Position numbers and translations under genes: made by a program
The notes under the pieces: generated by a model
The model's input: the letters and a program-made list of their open reading frames with translations, nothing else
Told to the model about the DNA's origin: nothing
The model's database searches: none
Part shown: positions 32,217 through 41,507 of the stretch, piece after piece
Position numbering within the stretch: the stretch's first letter is position 1
How the letters are laid out: every line of letters begins with the position of its first letter
Origin: Bog-1181 sp964565765
GTDB lineage: Bacteria > Oederibacteriota > PGYV01 > Palsa-1178
Direction: 5' to 3'
Length of the DNA: 64,000 nt
Assembly (NCBI GenBank): GCA_964565765.1
Contig: CAZMGF010000007.1
Span: 10,478-74,477, forward strand

Positions 32217-34301
32217 TTAATCCATAACATTTTTGTCACCCGCGGACCCTTCCGGCAGCCCTATTATGGCCACTGATTCAACATTATAAAGCGGGTCTAT
32301 TTCATTGTAGGAAATTATATTTAAATGGGGGATTATCCGCTCCGTCAGCTTTTTCAGGTGCATCCTCACATTGGGCGAGCACACCACCAGCGGCATCGGG
32401 CTCACCGAAAGAAGTTTTTCAACCGCCGTGCCTATTGATTTCACGATTTTCTGCATAAGCGTCGGTTCTATGGAGTAAATCACGTCGTTATCAACCTGCC
32501 TTACGTTGTCCGTTATTATCTTTTCAAGATTGGGGTCCACCGCCACAACTGTAAGATGGTTCTTGCCGTTGTTAAACTGGCTGCAAATGGAGCGTGAAAT
32601 TGCCTCCCTTATTATCTCCGTCAGCACATCGGTGTCCTTGATTTTCTTTCCGTTATTTGCCAGTGTTTCCAGAATGGTCTCGATATCCCGCACCGGTATC
32701 CTCTCCTTGAGCACATTTTTTATCACCGCTTCCACGTCGCCGGCGTTCAATGTGTTTGGTATCAGGTCCTCGACAAGCGACGGGTTGTCCGCTTTAATAA
32801 TATCTATCATCTGGGTAAGTTCCTTCCTGGTAAATACCTCGTGGGCGTATGACTTTATGACTTCTGTCAGGTGTGTGGCAAGCACAGATACCGAATCCAC
32901 GACGGTGTACCCTGATGTCTCCGCTTTTATCCTCTCTTTTTCTATTATCCATATTGCCGGCAGGCCGAAAGTCGGCTCCTGTGTCGGAATCCCGTTTATT
33001 TTCGTTTTTATATCCTTATTTGAGGTCATGGCGAGAAAGTGGCCTATAAGTATCTCCCCCTGGGCCACTTCATTGCCTTTTATCTTTATGGAATACTGGT
33101 TTGTCGAGAGTTCGCTGTTGTCTTTCACCCTTATAAGCGGAAGAAGAAAGCCGAGCTCCTTTGAAACGTTTTCTCTCACCATCTTGAGCCGGTCCAGAAG
33201 GTTGCCCTTTTTATTTTCATCAATGAGCGACAGCAGCCCGTAACCTATGTTCAATTCTATGGGATAGACCTTGATTATATTGTAAAGCGGGGGAATGCCG
33301 TCCTTCTTTTTTTCCTCCTTCGGATCCTTGCGCTTTGCCGTTTCAGACGCCGCCTTTACCCTCATTGAAGCCATTGTCATCAGGACCGCCATGACAAGAA
33401 ACGGAAGCACGGGTAATTTTGTAAAAAAACCGAGAGCGGCAAAAACATAGAGAAATCCGGCCACTATTTTTATTGCCTTTGGCTGCATGGATATCTGGGC
33501 GGTAAAATCTGATCCGAGGTCCGATTTTGACGCGGCTCTTGTTACTATAACACCCATGGCTATTGAAACCACAAGCGCGGGAATTTGCGCCACAAGCCCC
33601 TCGCCGATTGTCAGTATCGTGTATATCCTGGTTATTTCCAGCAGCGTCATACCTCCCCTTAAATAGCCCATCACCATGCCGCCTAGTATATTTATAAAAA
33701 TTATTATTATTGCCGCAATTACGTTCCCCTTGACGAATTTTGAGGCTCCGTCCATGGCCCCGTAAAAATCCGCCTCATCCTCAACTTCCTTCCTCCTGCG
33801 CCTGGCTTCTTCGTTTGTTATCAGGCCGGCTGAGAGGTCCGCGTCAATGGACATCTGTTTTCCCGGCATGGCATCCAGAGTGAACCTGGCCGCGACCTCG
33901 GCTATCCTTTCCGCGCCCTTTGTTATAACGACAAACTGCACTATTGTTATTATAATAAACACCACGAGCCCGACTATAACGTTGCCGCCGACTACGAATT
34001 CGCCGAAGGCGGACACGACTGATCCGGCGTTTCCGCTGAGCAATATCATCCTGGTGATTGATATATTCAGCGTCAGGTCAAGCAGCGTCATCACAAGCAG
34101 CACGCTGGGGAAGACCGAAAATTCAAGTGGGTTGCCGATATAGAGCGTTATCATCAGTATAAGCAGCGAAAGAGTGAAATTAATTACTATCAGGAAGCTT
34201 ATCAGCGCGGGAGGCAGCGGGATTATCATTATCAGAATCAGGCTGACAATCATTACCGCGACAGCTACGTCCCCCTGTTTAACGGCCTTTTTATCTTCCA
34301 T
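32217..34301 (-). CDS. flhA: Flagellar export gate protein FlhA
   Basis: 694 residues. N-terminal half has eight membrane segments and the FHIPEP core (MLLVMTLLDLTLNISITRMIL-type run, FTLDAMPGKQMSIDADLSAG). C-terminal cytoplasmic domain (PLYNIIKVYPIELNIGYGL, KEIGFLLP-like, RIPVRDIETILETLANNG) binds chaperone-cargo complexes. It overlaps flhB by 11 bases. Confidence 0.97.
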   Translation of the reverse strand: MEDKKAVKQGDVAVAVMIVSLILIMIIPLPPALISFLIVINFTLSLLILMITLYIGNPLEFSVFPSVLLVMTLLDLTLNISITRMILLSGNAGSVVSAFGEFVVGGNVIVGLVVFIIITIVQFVVITKGAERIAEVAARFTLDAMPGKQMSIDADLSAGLITNEEARRRRKEVEDEADFYGAMDGASKFVKGNVIAAIIIIFINILGGMVMGYLRGGMTLLEITRIYTILTIGEGLVAQIPALVVSIAMGVIVTRAASKSDLGSDFTAQISMQPKAIKIVAGFLYVFAALGFFTKLPVLPFLVMAVLMTMASMRVKAASETAKRKDPKEEKKKDGIPPLYNIIKVYPIELNIGYGLLSLIDENKKGNLLDRLKMVRENVSKELGFLLPLIRVKDNSELSTNQYSIKIKGNEVAQGEILIGHFLAMTSNKDIKTKINGIPTQEPTFGLPAIWIIEKERIKAETSGYTVVDSVSVLATHLTEVIKSYAHEVFTRKELTQMIDIIKADNPSLVEDLIPNTLNAGDVEAVIKNVLKERIPVRDIETILETLANNGKKIKDTDVLTEIIREAISRSICSQFNNGKNHLTVVAVDPNLEKIITDNVRQVDNDVIYSIEPTLMQKIVKSIGTAVEKLLSVSPMPLVVCSPNVRMHLKKLTERIIPHLNIISYNEIDPLYNVESVAIIGLPEGSAGDKNVMD

Positions 34302-35358
34302 TTTTTTTCTCCCTTTCCATTTTATAGATAAATACCAGCACTTTGGCCAGCGCCTTAAAAAGTTTAGGCGGAATGAACCGCCCTACATCGGTTGAAAAGT
34401 ATATTGAACGGGTAAGCTCCGGGTTCTTTATCACCGGAACCCTGAATTCTTTGGCAATTTCCCTTATCCTGAGGGCCATAAGATCGGCGCCTTTTGCAAG
34501 CAGCCTCGGCGCCTTCATTCCCCGCTCATATTTTACAGCCACAGCGAAATGTGTCGGGTTAACCGTCACAAAAGTGGCTTTTTTAACCGATTCCATCATC
34601 GCGTGCCTGAGCTTGCGTTTGTGCCAGTTCCTGATCATACCTTTTGTCCTTAAGTCCCCTTCGGTCTGTTTGACCTCTTCCTTTATCTCTTCCCTGCTCA
34701 TTTTAAGGTTGGACATATAGTCGTGCCTTTGCCATATATAATCGACTATGGCAAGCGCTATAAGAAAAACCACAATCTTTTTTATAATTTCCGTAAAAAG
34801 GTACGCGGCGAATTTAAGAACCGTATAAACATCGGCCCCGGAGAGGAGCATTATTTTTTCCTTTTCCGTCATGAATATATTCTGAAGTATGATAAAAACA
34901 ATCGCTATCTTAAAAATTGCCTTGAGCAGTTCCACCCAGGAACGCATTGAAAACATCCTTGAAAAACCGTTTATGGGATTTATCTTTCCAAAATTTACCG
35001 ACAGCGCCTTTTCCGCAAAAGAGAAGCCTGACTGCGCTATGCCGGAAAGAAACGCCAGCGCCAGCAGGGTTAAAAGGGCCGGCGTCACAGCGGTAAGGAC
35101 ATCCATGGCCCCGCCCGTTAGAAGCGAGTGCGCCCTGTCAAAATCAAGGGGTCTTCCGCTGCCGGCCGCGTCAATGCACCTGTAAAAGCTTTTTACCATA
35201 ACCGACAGCATGGTTTTCGACGAAATAAAGACAACTGAAAGAAAACCAATCATCTGTATCACAGACGAAACTTCCGGGCTCCTGGCGGCCTCTCCCTTTT
35301 CCCTGGAATCCCGTATTTTCTTTGGTGTGGGCTTTTCTGTCTTGCTTGCATCGGCCAT
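34291..35358 (-). CDS. flhB: Flagellar export switch protein FlhB
   Basis: 355 residues: four membrane segments, then the cytoplasmic domain with the self-cleavage motif NPTH (TFVTVNPTHFAVAVKYE) and PVIKNPELTRSIYFSTDVG. Cleavage at NPTH underlies the switch from hook to filament substrates. The N-terminal EKTEKPTPKKIRDSREKGE block is typical. Spaced two bases from fliR. Confidence 0.97.
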   Translation of the reverse strand: MADASKTEKPTPKKIRDSREKGEAARSPEVSSVIQMIGFLSVVFISSKTMLSVMVKSFYRCIDAAGSGRPLDFDRAHSLLTGGAMDVLTAVTPALLTLLALAFLSGIAQSGFSFAEKALSVNFGKINPINGFSRMFSMRSWVELLKAIFKIAIVFIILQNIFMTEKEKIMLLSGADVYTVLKFAAYLFTEIIKKIVVFLIALAIVDYIWQRHDYMSNLKMSREEIKEEVKQTEGDLRTKGMIRNWHKRKLRHAMMESVKKATFVTVNPTHFAVAVKYERGMKAPRLLAKGADLMALRIREIAKEFRVPVIKNPELTRSIYFSTDVGRFIPPKLFKALAKVLVFIYKMEREKKNGR

Positions 35359-35360
35359 TA

Positions 35361-36137
35361 TTACCTCGCAAAGACGGCCAGAAGGCCGTTGATCTGTGTA
35401 AACATCCTGGCTATGATGTTCCTTATAATCTCGATGTCCATAGGCACCATTATAATGATAAGCATGAACGCCAGCATTATCTGCAGCGGTATTCCGACCA
35501 TAAATACATTGAATTGCGGCATGGTCCTTGAAACTATTCCCATGCTGATATTTGACATAAAAAGGGTGACGGCCACAGGCGCCGCTATCAATACACCCGC
35601 CATAAAAATGGACCCTGAAGCTGTGGTAACTTTTTCAAGGACAGCCTGATTAAAAACAATCGGCTCCAAAACCGATATTTTCGCGAAGGAATAAACAATC
35701 CCTTTCAGTATGATAAGGTGCCCGTTTATGGCAAAGAACATTAACATTGCCATTATGTTGTAAAATTCCCCCCATACAGTAACCTGCTGTTCCATTGTCG
35801 GGTCGATAACATTGGCCATAGAAAACATGGTATTAAAACTTATCATGTCTCCCGCGGCCCTTACCGCCATGAAAGGCACCTGCGAAAAAAATCCAATAAA
35901 GAATCCTATAAATGCTTCTTTAATTATATAGACGGCAAACATTATATTATCGGACAGGACAGGGGCCGCAATTGCCGGCGTTCCCATTATAACCACAAGC
36001 GATATCGCTCCGATTATAAATATTTTGGCTATTCCGGGAAACCCCGTTGACCCGAACCCCGGAAATAATATTATTATGGCGCTGATCCTTACGGCCATAA
36101 GCGCATAAAATTTTAGTACAAGTATTAATTCCTCCAC
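35361..36137 (-). CDS. fliR: Flagellar export protein FliR
   Basis: 258 residues, about six membrane segments; FPGFGSTGFPGIAKIFIIGAIS, GFFIGFFSQVPFMAVRAAGDMI and FNVFMVGIPLQIMLAFMLI are FliR blocks. It is part of the FliPQR export channel. Seven bases after fliQ. Confidence 0.95.
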   Translation of the reverse strand: MEELILVLKFYALMAVRISAIIILFPGFGSTGFPGIAKIFIIGAISLVVIMGTPAIAAPVLSDNIMFAVYIIKEAFIGFFIGFFSQVPFMAVRAAGDMISFNTMFSMANVIDPTMEQQVTVWGEFYNIMAMLMFFAINGHLIILKGIVYSFAKISVLEPIVFNQAVLEKVTTASGSIFMAGVLIAAPVAVTLFMSNISMGIVSRTMPQFNVFMVGIPLQIMLAFMLIIIMVPMDIEIIRNIIARMFTQINGLLAVFAR

Positions 36138-36144
36138 ATGACCC

Positions 36145-36414
36145 TCACTTTACAAGGTCCGGAATGGACCTTATCAGATTTGTGGAAAAAGAAACCACCA
36201 TCTGTATCATCCACGGCCCGAAAAATATTATACAGAGCAAAGATATAAGGATTTTCGGTACATAAGTAAGCGTCATTTCCTGAATTGATGTTACGGCCTG
36301 AAATATTGATATGGAAAGCCCCAGGATAAGTCCAATTACCATAATAGGAGAAATTGTTATAAATGTGACAATTGCGGCTGTTTTCAGTATCATAAGCACC
36401 TGCGAAGAGCCCAT
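36145..36414 (-). CDS. fliQ: Flagellar export protein FliQ
   Basis: 89 residues with two membrane helices: ISPIMVIGLILGLSISIFQAVT then EMTLTYVPKILISLL and a hydrophobic second helix. It is a subunit of the FliPQR channel. First gene of the fliQ-fliR-flhB-flhA-activator-fliA-kinase transcript, with a sigma54 promoter and two activator palindromes upstream. Confidence 0.95.
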   Translation of the reverse strand: MGSSQVLMILKTAAIVTFITISPIMVIGLILGLSISIFQAVTSIQEMTLTYVPKILISLLCIIFFGPWMIQMVVSFSTNLIRSIPDLVK

Positions 36415-36464
36415 TTTTCCTCCTTATAATAAATATATTAAAATTATTGCATTTATACCATATT

Positions 36465-36478
36465 GCACAAAGTATGCC
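36465..36478 (-). promoter_or_regulatory. Sigma54 promoter of the fliQ operon
   Basis: Minus strand GGCATACTTTGTGC: GG at 36478-36477, GC at 36466-36465, spacing ten. The predicted start near 36453 leaves about 39 bases to fliQ. Because the operon includes the NtrC activator and fliA, the activator would amplify its own synthesis. Confidence 0.78.
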
Positions 36479-36517
36479 GGAGAATGTTGTATAAAAATAA
36501 GGGGTAATATTATTATA

Positions 36518-36558
36518 ATGGAAACTTTTCCATGCTCAAATATGGAAACAATTCCATA
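36518..36558. promoter_or_regulatory. Paired activator palindromes upstream of fliQ
   Basis: ATGGAA-ACTT-TTCCAT (36518-36533) and TATGGAA-ACAA-TTCCATA (36541-36558) are perfect inverted repeats with centres 24 bases apart, 40 to 80 bases upstream of the sigma54 promoter. Tandem sites suit a cooperative enhancer-binding protein. Confidence 0.78.
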
Positions 36559-36611
36559 GTTTTTTATTTAATTTTGTATGCAGAAATTGGCGTTGATTAT
36601 TAAGAAACTAT

Positions 36612-36629
36612 ATTATTGCATGTAATAAT
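36612..36629. other. AT-rich near-perfect palindrome after fliP
   Basis: ATTATT-GCATGT-AATAAT, between the fliP stop and the fliQ activator sites. It could be an operator or a weak hairpin; there is no T-run. Confidence 0.25.
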
Positions 36630-36669
36630 TCAGCTGCAGTCAGACCTTAATAACCCGCATTTGGTTTCG

Positions 36670-37467
36670 TCAATGAAAACTTTTCAGAAGGGCCTCTGTA
36701 ACAAGCCTCCATCCGTCGATAAGTACAAAAAGAAGTATTTTAAAAGGCAGAGATATCATAATAGGCGGCAGCATCATCATTCCCATGGACATTAATATTG
36801 ACGCGACTATCATGTCAACAACAAGGAAGGGTATATATAATATAAAGCCGATTTCGAATCCCACCTTCAGTTCGCTCAAAACAAAGGCCGGAGTCGCCAC
36901 AAAAAATGATATGTCTTTGCGTGTTTTTGGTTTTTCCTTAACCATAGAAAGAAAAACCGAGAGGTCCTCGTCGCGGGTCTGGGAGAGCATGAATTTCTTC
37001 AGAGGCTGTGTTCCGCTGTCCAGGGCCTGCTCCCATGTTATCTGTTTTGCGTAATAAGGCTTAACCGCGTTCTCGTTTATCTGCTGTATCACAGGGAGCA
37101 TGTTAAATATGGTGAGAAATACGGCGAAACCGACCAGCACCTGGCTGGGAGGCAGCGTCTGCAGCCCTATGCCCTGCCTTAATATGGTAAGGACTATTAT
37201 TATCCTTATAAAAGATGTGCAAAGCACGAATATTGCCGGTGCCAGTGAAAGCACTGTAAGCACCACCAGCGCTTTTACGGCGCCGGATAATTCTTTTTCG
37301 CTTGACGGCTCGGCTATATTAATGGCGACTGAATTTCCCCGGGAATTTACCATTCCGGAGCCGTTTGACGCCCCTACGCCCACGTTAAGATTCAACGAAT
37401 CCGCGGCAAATGCCGGGGTAAAAAGCGCCATAATCGCCGCTGCAGCCAGCAATATCCTGGGGTTCAT
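36670..37467 (-). CDS. fliP: Flagellar export channel protein FliP
   Basis: About 265 residues after choosing the ATG at 37467, which overlaps the fliO stop (ATGA) and begins a signal peptide (ILLAAAAIMALFTPAFAADS). FliP blocks: LAPAIFVLCTSFIRIIIVL, RQGIGLQTLPPSQVLVGFAVF, FFVATPAFVLSELKVGFEIG, DMIVASILMSMGMMMLPP. Last gene of the long flgB-to-fliP transcript; about 250 bases of regulatory sequence follow before fliQ. Confidence 0.95.
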   Translation of the reverse strand: MNPRILLAAAAIMALFTPAFAADSLNLNVGVGASNGSGMVNSRGNSVAINIAEPSSEKELSGAVKALVVLTVLSLAPAIFVLCTSFIRIIIVLTILRQGIGLQTLPPSQVLVGFAVFLTIFNMLPVIQQINENAVKPYYAKQITWEQALDSGTQPLKKFMLSQTRDEDLSVFLSMVKEKPKTRKDISFFVATPAFVLSELKVGFEIGFILYIPFLVVDMIVASILMSMGMMMLPPIMISLPFKILLFVLIDGWRLVTEALLKSFH

Positions 37468-37853
37468 CGCGTGCCGCCTTTTTTTGCCTTCTTCGCCTCT
37501 CCGAGCGTGTCGAGCAGTGTAATTGAATCCCGGCAAATGGCAACAACATATTCCCTGCCTCTTGCCTCTATTATTGCGGCTTTCTTGTCCCCGAGTATGG
37601 TTTTTACCGACTTTAATTTTATCTCATCATTGAATGCCGCGGGGTTCAAATTGTACTTTTTCATTATTTTTACCGCGGCGTAAGCAAGCCCCGTCATCAC
37701 GGCAAGCGCTACCAGTATTTTTACCGCGTACACCGCGGTCAGGTAGCCTGTGCCTTTATATTCATAACCTGCGTCCTTTGCGGCGGGTACGGCTCCCAAA
37801 CAAAATCCCGCCATAAGGGCCGTTATTAACAGGACCGCCGCTGTTTTTTTCAC
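37464..37853 (-). CDS. fliO: Flagellar biosynthesis protein FliO
   Basis: 129 residues: signal peptide, one membrane segment (AVKILVALAVMTGLAYAAVKIM), then a short cytoplasmic domain (LKSVKTILGDKKAAIIEARGREYVVAI) of the FliO type. It assists FliP assembly. Poor conservation is normal; position between fliN and fliP with four-base overlaps on both sides supports the call. Confidence 0.85.
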   Translation of the reverse strand: MKKTAAVLLITALMAGFCLGAVPAAKDAGYEYKGTGYLTAVYAVKILVALAVMTGLAYAAVKIMKKYNLNPAAFNDEIKLKSVKTILGDKKAAIIEARGREYVVAICRDSITLLDTLGEAKKAKKGGTR

Positions 37854-38191
37854 AGTTTTCCCGCCTTTATCGGGGCCCCTGCCGCAAGCTCGGTGATGCG
37901 TACGCCGTACTTCTCCCCTATCACAACCACTTCACCCCGCGCGAACAGGTTTTCATTGATGTAAAAATCGACCGGTTCTCCGGCCACCTTGTCAAGTTCT
38001 ATAACGGTCCCCACGTCAACGTTAAGCGCCTTTTCAAGGGTCATTTTTGTGTTGCCCAGCTCCACAGTCGCTCCCAGGGTTACATCAAGGATTTTTTCTA
38101 TCTTTTCCCTTGTAATTGAATCCTTCGCCTGAGCCTGCTCCGGAGAGCTGTTTTCTATCTGCGCAAATTCAGCCTTTTTCACATCATCCAT
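37850..38191 (-). CDS. fliN: Flagellar switch protein FliN
   Basis: 113 residues: KILDVTLGATVELGNTKMTL, DVGTVIELDKVAGEPVDFYI and LFARGEVVVIGEKYGVRITEL form the SpoA/FliN domain. It builds the lower C-ring with FliM. The start overlaps the fliM stop by eight bases. Confidence 0.95.
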   Translation of the reverse strand: MDDVKKAEFAQIENSSPEQAQAKDSITREKIEKILDVTLGATVELGNTKMTLEKALNVDVGTVIELDKVAGEPVDFYINENLFARGEVVVIGEKYGVRITELAAGAPIKAGKL

Positions 38192-39101
38192 TTTCTTTTC
38201 CTCCTTTTATGCAGGCGATAACCTTGACCGCCATTTTTTTTCCGCGTAATCCGGGCATCGCGAGAAATTTTGCCTTGCCTCCTATTGCAACGGTAAGGGG
38301 CTTGTATATGTCATGTTCGAGCGTCACGCAGTCCCCGGGCTGTATGTCAACCAGGTCCTTAAGCTTTATATTTATGCCGCTTAATACCACCTTGCATTCA
38401 ACCGGCATATTTTTGAGCCTTCCCGCCTTTACTTCCATGGTTTCCTGACTGGAATTCTTTTTTTCCTGCTGGGGCGGTTTTTTTATCCCTTTTTTAAGGA
38501 CTGGTTCAAGCAGGAACGAAGGGAACCCCATCACAAAACCACCCTGATTCTCCGCAAAATTTACATCAAAGTGTATTGTGGTGACAAGGTCGTCAACCAT
38601 ATGAATCTCAAAATTTTCCGCTTTTTTTATCACTTCCTTGATTTCAAAAGAGTACCTGAGGTTTTTTGGAAGGGCCCTTTCAAAATGTTTCAGTATCCTT
38701 TCACATGTCCTGAAAAGGATCCTCTCTTCCATGCCCGTAATCTCCTGGCGTTCCTCGCTTTTTTTTGAGTCGCCGCCCAGAAATCCGTCCGTCATAAGGT
38801 AGCTTAAATTCCTGTCTATCTGGATGAATATTTCCCCTTCCATGCCCTCAATGCCAACCCTGGCTATTACGACCGGCATCTTTAGTTTCTTGGCCGCCTG
38901 GCCGAATTTATTGACGACAGTTTCCCTGTACTTTACGGCAAACGGCCTCTTAAAATGGCTTGAAAAAGCGAATGACAGCATTTCTGTAAAGCTCTCCGAA
39001 AGAAATTTTATAGACTTCAGTTCATCCGGCTGCAGGAGTATGTTTGACTTAAAATCGTACAGCTTGACACCCGTGTCTTTTTTTTCCGCAAGCGCCATCA
39101 T
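38184..39101 (-). CDS. fliM: Flagellar switch protein FliM, lacking the CheY-binding N-peptide
   Basis: 305 residues. VKLYDFKSNILLQPDELKSIKFLSESFTEML aligns with the FliM start after its N-peptide; a middle domain (FIQIDRNLSYLMTDGFLGGDS) and a C-terminal SpoA domain (MPVECKVVLSGINIKLKDLV, GDCVTLEHDIYKPLTVAIGG) follow. The usual extreme N-terminal LSQ-EIDALL motif that binds phospho-CheY is absent: only about a dozen unrelated residues precede the YDF motif. The GGxG loop is GGDS. Confidence 0.9.
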   Translation of the reverse strand: MMALAEKKDTGVKLYDFKSNILLQPDELKSIKFLSESFTEMLSFAFSSHFKRPFAVKYRETVVNKFGQAAKKLKMPVVIARVGIEGMEGEIFIQIDRNLSYLMTDGFLGGDSKKSEERQEITGMEERILFRTCERILKHFERALPKNLRYSFEIKEVIKKAENFEIHMVDDLVTTIHFDVNFAENQGGFVMGFPSFLLEPVLKKGIKKPPQQEKKNSSQETMEVKAGRLKNMPVECKVVLSGINIKLKDLVDIQPGDCVTLEHDIYKPLTVAIGGKAKFLAMPGLRGKKMAVKVIACIKGGKENG

Positions 39102-39117
39102 TTTTGCCCTCCTTTTT

Positions 39118-39654
39118 TTACTGCATCATCAGGGCGTTGAAATATATGTTCACTACCTTAATATCAGGATCCAGGTCGGCAATTGAGGCTATTATCTCCT
39201 GTTTCATGTTCTTTTTCCCGTCCGGCATGCTAAGCTGCTGTGTGGTATAGCTGCTAAGTTTCTCCAGTATTGTGTCCCTGTACATGGACTCTTTTTCCTT
39301 TATAGCCTTTTCGACTTCTTTTGCGTCCTTGACTTCCATTGTTATGTCGGTCTTAAGATACCTTGTGGCTTCCTTGTTTGCAAGGTTGACAATAAATTCA
39401 CCCAGCTTGTAATACATTGTTTTTTCCTTTTCTTTCGCTTTTTCCTTAACCGGAAGGCTTCCGGGATCCTTTCCCGCCTCTTTTGCCGCAGCGGCACCGC
39501 CCTGATTCTGCGGCGCCATAAACTTCACCGTCAGAAAAGACGACAGGAAAGCTCCGGCGACCATAATTCCAGCCAGTACCGCTATTCCCGGAAGTCCGCC
39601 CTTATTTTCCACCGGGACAATTTTTTCTTTTGGTTTCTGCGCCTCATCAGCCAT
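39118..39654 (-). CDS. fliL: Flagellar basal body protein FliL
   Basis: 178 residues: cytoplasmic start, one membrane helix (LPGIAVLAGIMVAGAFLSSFL), a Lys/Glu linker, and the FliL periplasmic domain (YKLGEFIVNLANKEATRYLKTDITMEV). FliL forms a ring round the stator. Spaced between motB and fliM as in many bacteria. Confidence 0.93.
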   Translation of the reverse strand: MADEAQKPKEKIVPVENKGGLPGIAVLAGIMVAGAFLSSFLTVKFMAPQNQGGAAAAKEAGKDPGSLPVKEKAKEKEKTMYYKLGEFIVNLANKEATRYLKTDITMEVKDAKEVEKAIKEKESMYRDTILEKLSSYTTQQLSMPDGKKNMKQEIIASIADLDPDIKVVNIYFNALMMQ

Positions 39655-39655
39655 T

Positions 39656-40465
39656 TCATTTACCTCCCCTGAATGTTTTTTTCATTACAGCAATCAATAC
39701 CCTGTCGTTTTTTTCGTCGCCGCCTTTGCCGCCGAAAAGCGGCCGCCACTGCCCGTAACCGGTAAGCGAGAGCCTCTCCGGCTCAAGCATGCTTGTGTTC
39801 TGAAAAAAACTTATTACAGATACCGCCCTTGCCGCCGACAGTTCCCAGTTATTTTTAAAAAGGCTCTCTGCGGGAGGCGTAGTGGAAGTATATCCTTCGA
39901 CGGATATTTCATTTTTAAGCGGTTTCAGCATGCCCCCGATATCAGTAAGTATTGCCTTCGCGTCTTCCGTCAGCACGGCTTCACCCTGCCTGAAGAATAT
40001 CTTGTCCGTTATGATTACGATATAAATGTTCCCCTCTTTTTCCTTTATATCTATTATACCCTGCAGTTTTTTGTTCATTTTAAGGTCTATAAGCTGCTGC
40101 TTTAACTCGGAAAAAATCGCGTCATTCGGGGATGTCCCGCTGGATTCACTGGTCATTTTGAATCCTCCGGTTTCTCCTTCCTTTTTACTTACAACAAAAG
40201 GCTGCACCGACATGTTTTTTTCCTCTGAAATCACGGTCTGCCCTTTTTTTCCCTCCATTTCTCCCATAAATCCGCTCTTGATGGAAAGGGCTATTTCCTT
40301 GAATTTCGCCAGATTAAGCACGGACATTGAATACATCATTATAAAAAACGCAACAAGCAGCGTCATCATATCCGCGTATGTCAGGAGCCAGCGTTCTTCA
40401 TTGTCATGATCATGGCTCTCTTCATTGAGTCCGGATCCTCCGCCTGGCGGCGTTTGCGATGCCAT
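39656..40465 (-). CDS. motB: Stator protein MotB
   Basis: 269 residues: ERWLLTYADMMTLLVAFFIMMYS is the MotB helix with the proton-binding Asp (ADMM), followed by a plug and a C-terminal OmpA-like domain (GEAVLTEDAKAILTDIGGML, SLTGYGQWRPLF) that grips peptidoglycan. I cannot decide proton versus sodium coupling from this. AAGGAG lies before the ATG; fliL starts one base after its stop. Confidence 0.95.
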   Translation of the reverse strand: MASQTPPGGGSGLNEESHDHDNEERWLLTYADMMTLLVAFFIMMYSMSVLNLAKFKEIALSIKSGFMGEMEGKKGQTVISEEKNMSVQPFVVSKKEGETGGFKMTSESSGTSPNDAIFSELKQQLIDLKMNKKLQGIIDIKEKEGNIYIVIITDKIFFRQGEAVLTEDAKAILTDIGGMLKPLKNEISVEGYTSTTPPAESLFKNNWELSAARAVSVISFFQNTSMLEPERLSLTGYGQWRPLFGGKGGDEKNDRVLIAVMKKTFRGGK

Positions 40466-40490
40466 ATTTTCTCCTTGTTATATTTTTATA

Positions 40491-41303
40491 TTATTTTGTA
40501 TCTTTTGCCGGACTTTTCTTGCTTCTGCCCTCGTCCCTCTGCTTGGGCGCGATAAAGGACAAAAGCCGCTCCTCTATTATCCTGGGATTGTCCCCTGCCT
40601 GTATCGAAAGCAGGCCTTCAAGCATGATCCTTCTTTCCGTAACTTCCTTGGCGCTTATCTTTTTCAGCTTATTGGCAAGTGGCAGATAAACAAGGTTTGC
40701 CATTGAAACGCCGTAAAGCGTCGCTATAAAAGCAGAAGCAATTGCCGGCCCCATTGTGGACGGATCCGACAGGCTGGAGAGCATATTCACCAGCCCCATG
40801 ACGGTTCCTATTATTCCAAGGGTGGGCGAGAACCCTCCGAGCTTTGAGAAGAAATCCTGCGATTCCGCGTGCCTCTGCTTCAAAAACACTATGTCGGTCT
40901 CCATAATCAGCCTGATATGATTCATATCAACACCGTCCACAAGCAGCTGGACCCCCTTGCGCATGAACTCATTTGTTATATTCTTTGTCTGTTTTTCAAG
41001 CACAAGCAATCCGTCACGCCTTACCTGCCTTGAGAAATTCACCAGCGTTTTTATTATTTCCGGGTAATTTGCCTCGGTGTTAAAAAACGCCTTCTTGATA
41101 TATGAAGGTATCGCCATGACCTCTTCTTTTGTCAGGCCTATCATGGCGGCCCCGAAGGTGCCGCCGAAGACAAGCAGGATCGGCCCCATTTTTACGAACA
41201 TGGAGACATTTACGCCGGATCCGCCCTCCATCCCTTCAATAATCACCGAACCAATGAGGGAAGCCCATGCAAGGACAAGCCCCAGTGATGTGATGATGTC
41301 CAT
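40491..41303 (-). CDS. motA: Stator protein MotA
   Basis: 270 residues with four membrane segments: GLVLAWASLIGSVIIEG, SMFVKMGPILLVFGGTFGA, FFSKLGGFSPTLGIIGTVMG and PAIASAFIATLYGVSMANL, with the torque loop RQVRRDGLLVLEKQ between. It pairs with MotB. Confidence 0.96.
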   Translation of the reverse strand: MDIITSLGLVLAWASLIGSVIIEGMEGGSGVNVSMFVKMGPILLVFGGTFGAAMIGLTKEEVMAIPSYIKKAFFNTEANYPEIIKTLVNFSRQVRRDGLLVLEKQTKNITNEFMRKGVQLLVDGVDMNHIRLIMETDIVFLKQRHAESQDFFSKLGGFSPTLGIIGTVMGLVNMLSSLSDPSTMGPAIASAFIATLYGVSMANLVYLPLANKLKKISAKEVTERRIMLEGLLSIQAGDNPRIIEERLLSFIAPKQRDEGRSKKSPAKDTK

Positions 41304-41309
41304 TATTTT

Positions 41310-41498
41310 TTACCTGCCCGCCCTGTTTTTTTTGTTCCATTTCTCGATCATTTCCAGTATCTTTTCCGGGGTTTCCTTGACGACGAAAGTAGTGCCGTTG
41401 TGCAGTGTAATAGCCGAGTCGGGGGACGCGTCCAGCACCTCGATATAATCCTCATTTATATAGACCGCCGTCCCGTCAAGCCTGGTTAATTTTATCAT
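41310..41498 (-). CDS. flbD: FlbD family small protein
   Basis: 62 residues: MIKLTRLDGTAVYINEDYIE and ITLHNGTTFVVKETPEKILEMIEKW, the whole FlbD family domain (the short type common beside flgE and motA, not the Caulobacter response regulator of the same name). Its role is unclear. Tightly spaced with flgE and motA. Confidence 0.9.
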   Translation of the reverse strand: MIKLTRLDGTAVYINEDYIEVLDASPDSAITLHNGTTFVVKETPEKILEMIEKWNKKNRAGR

Positions 41499-41507
41499 TG
41501 TGCGCCT

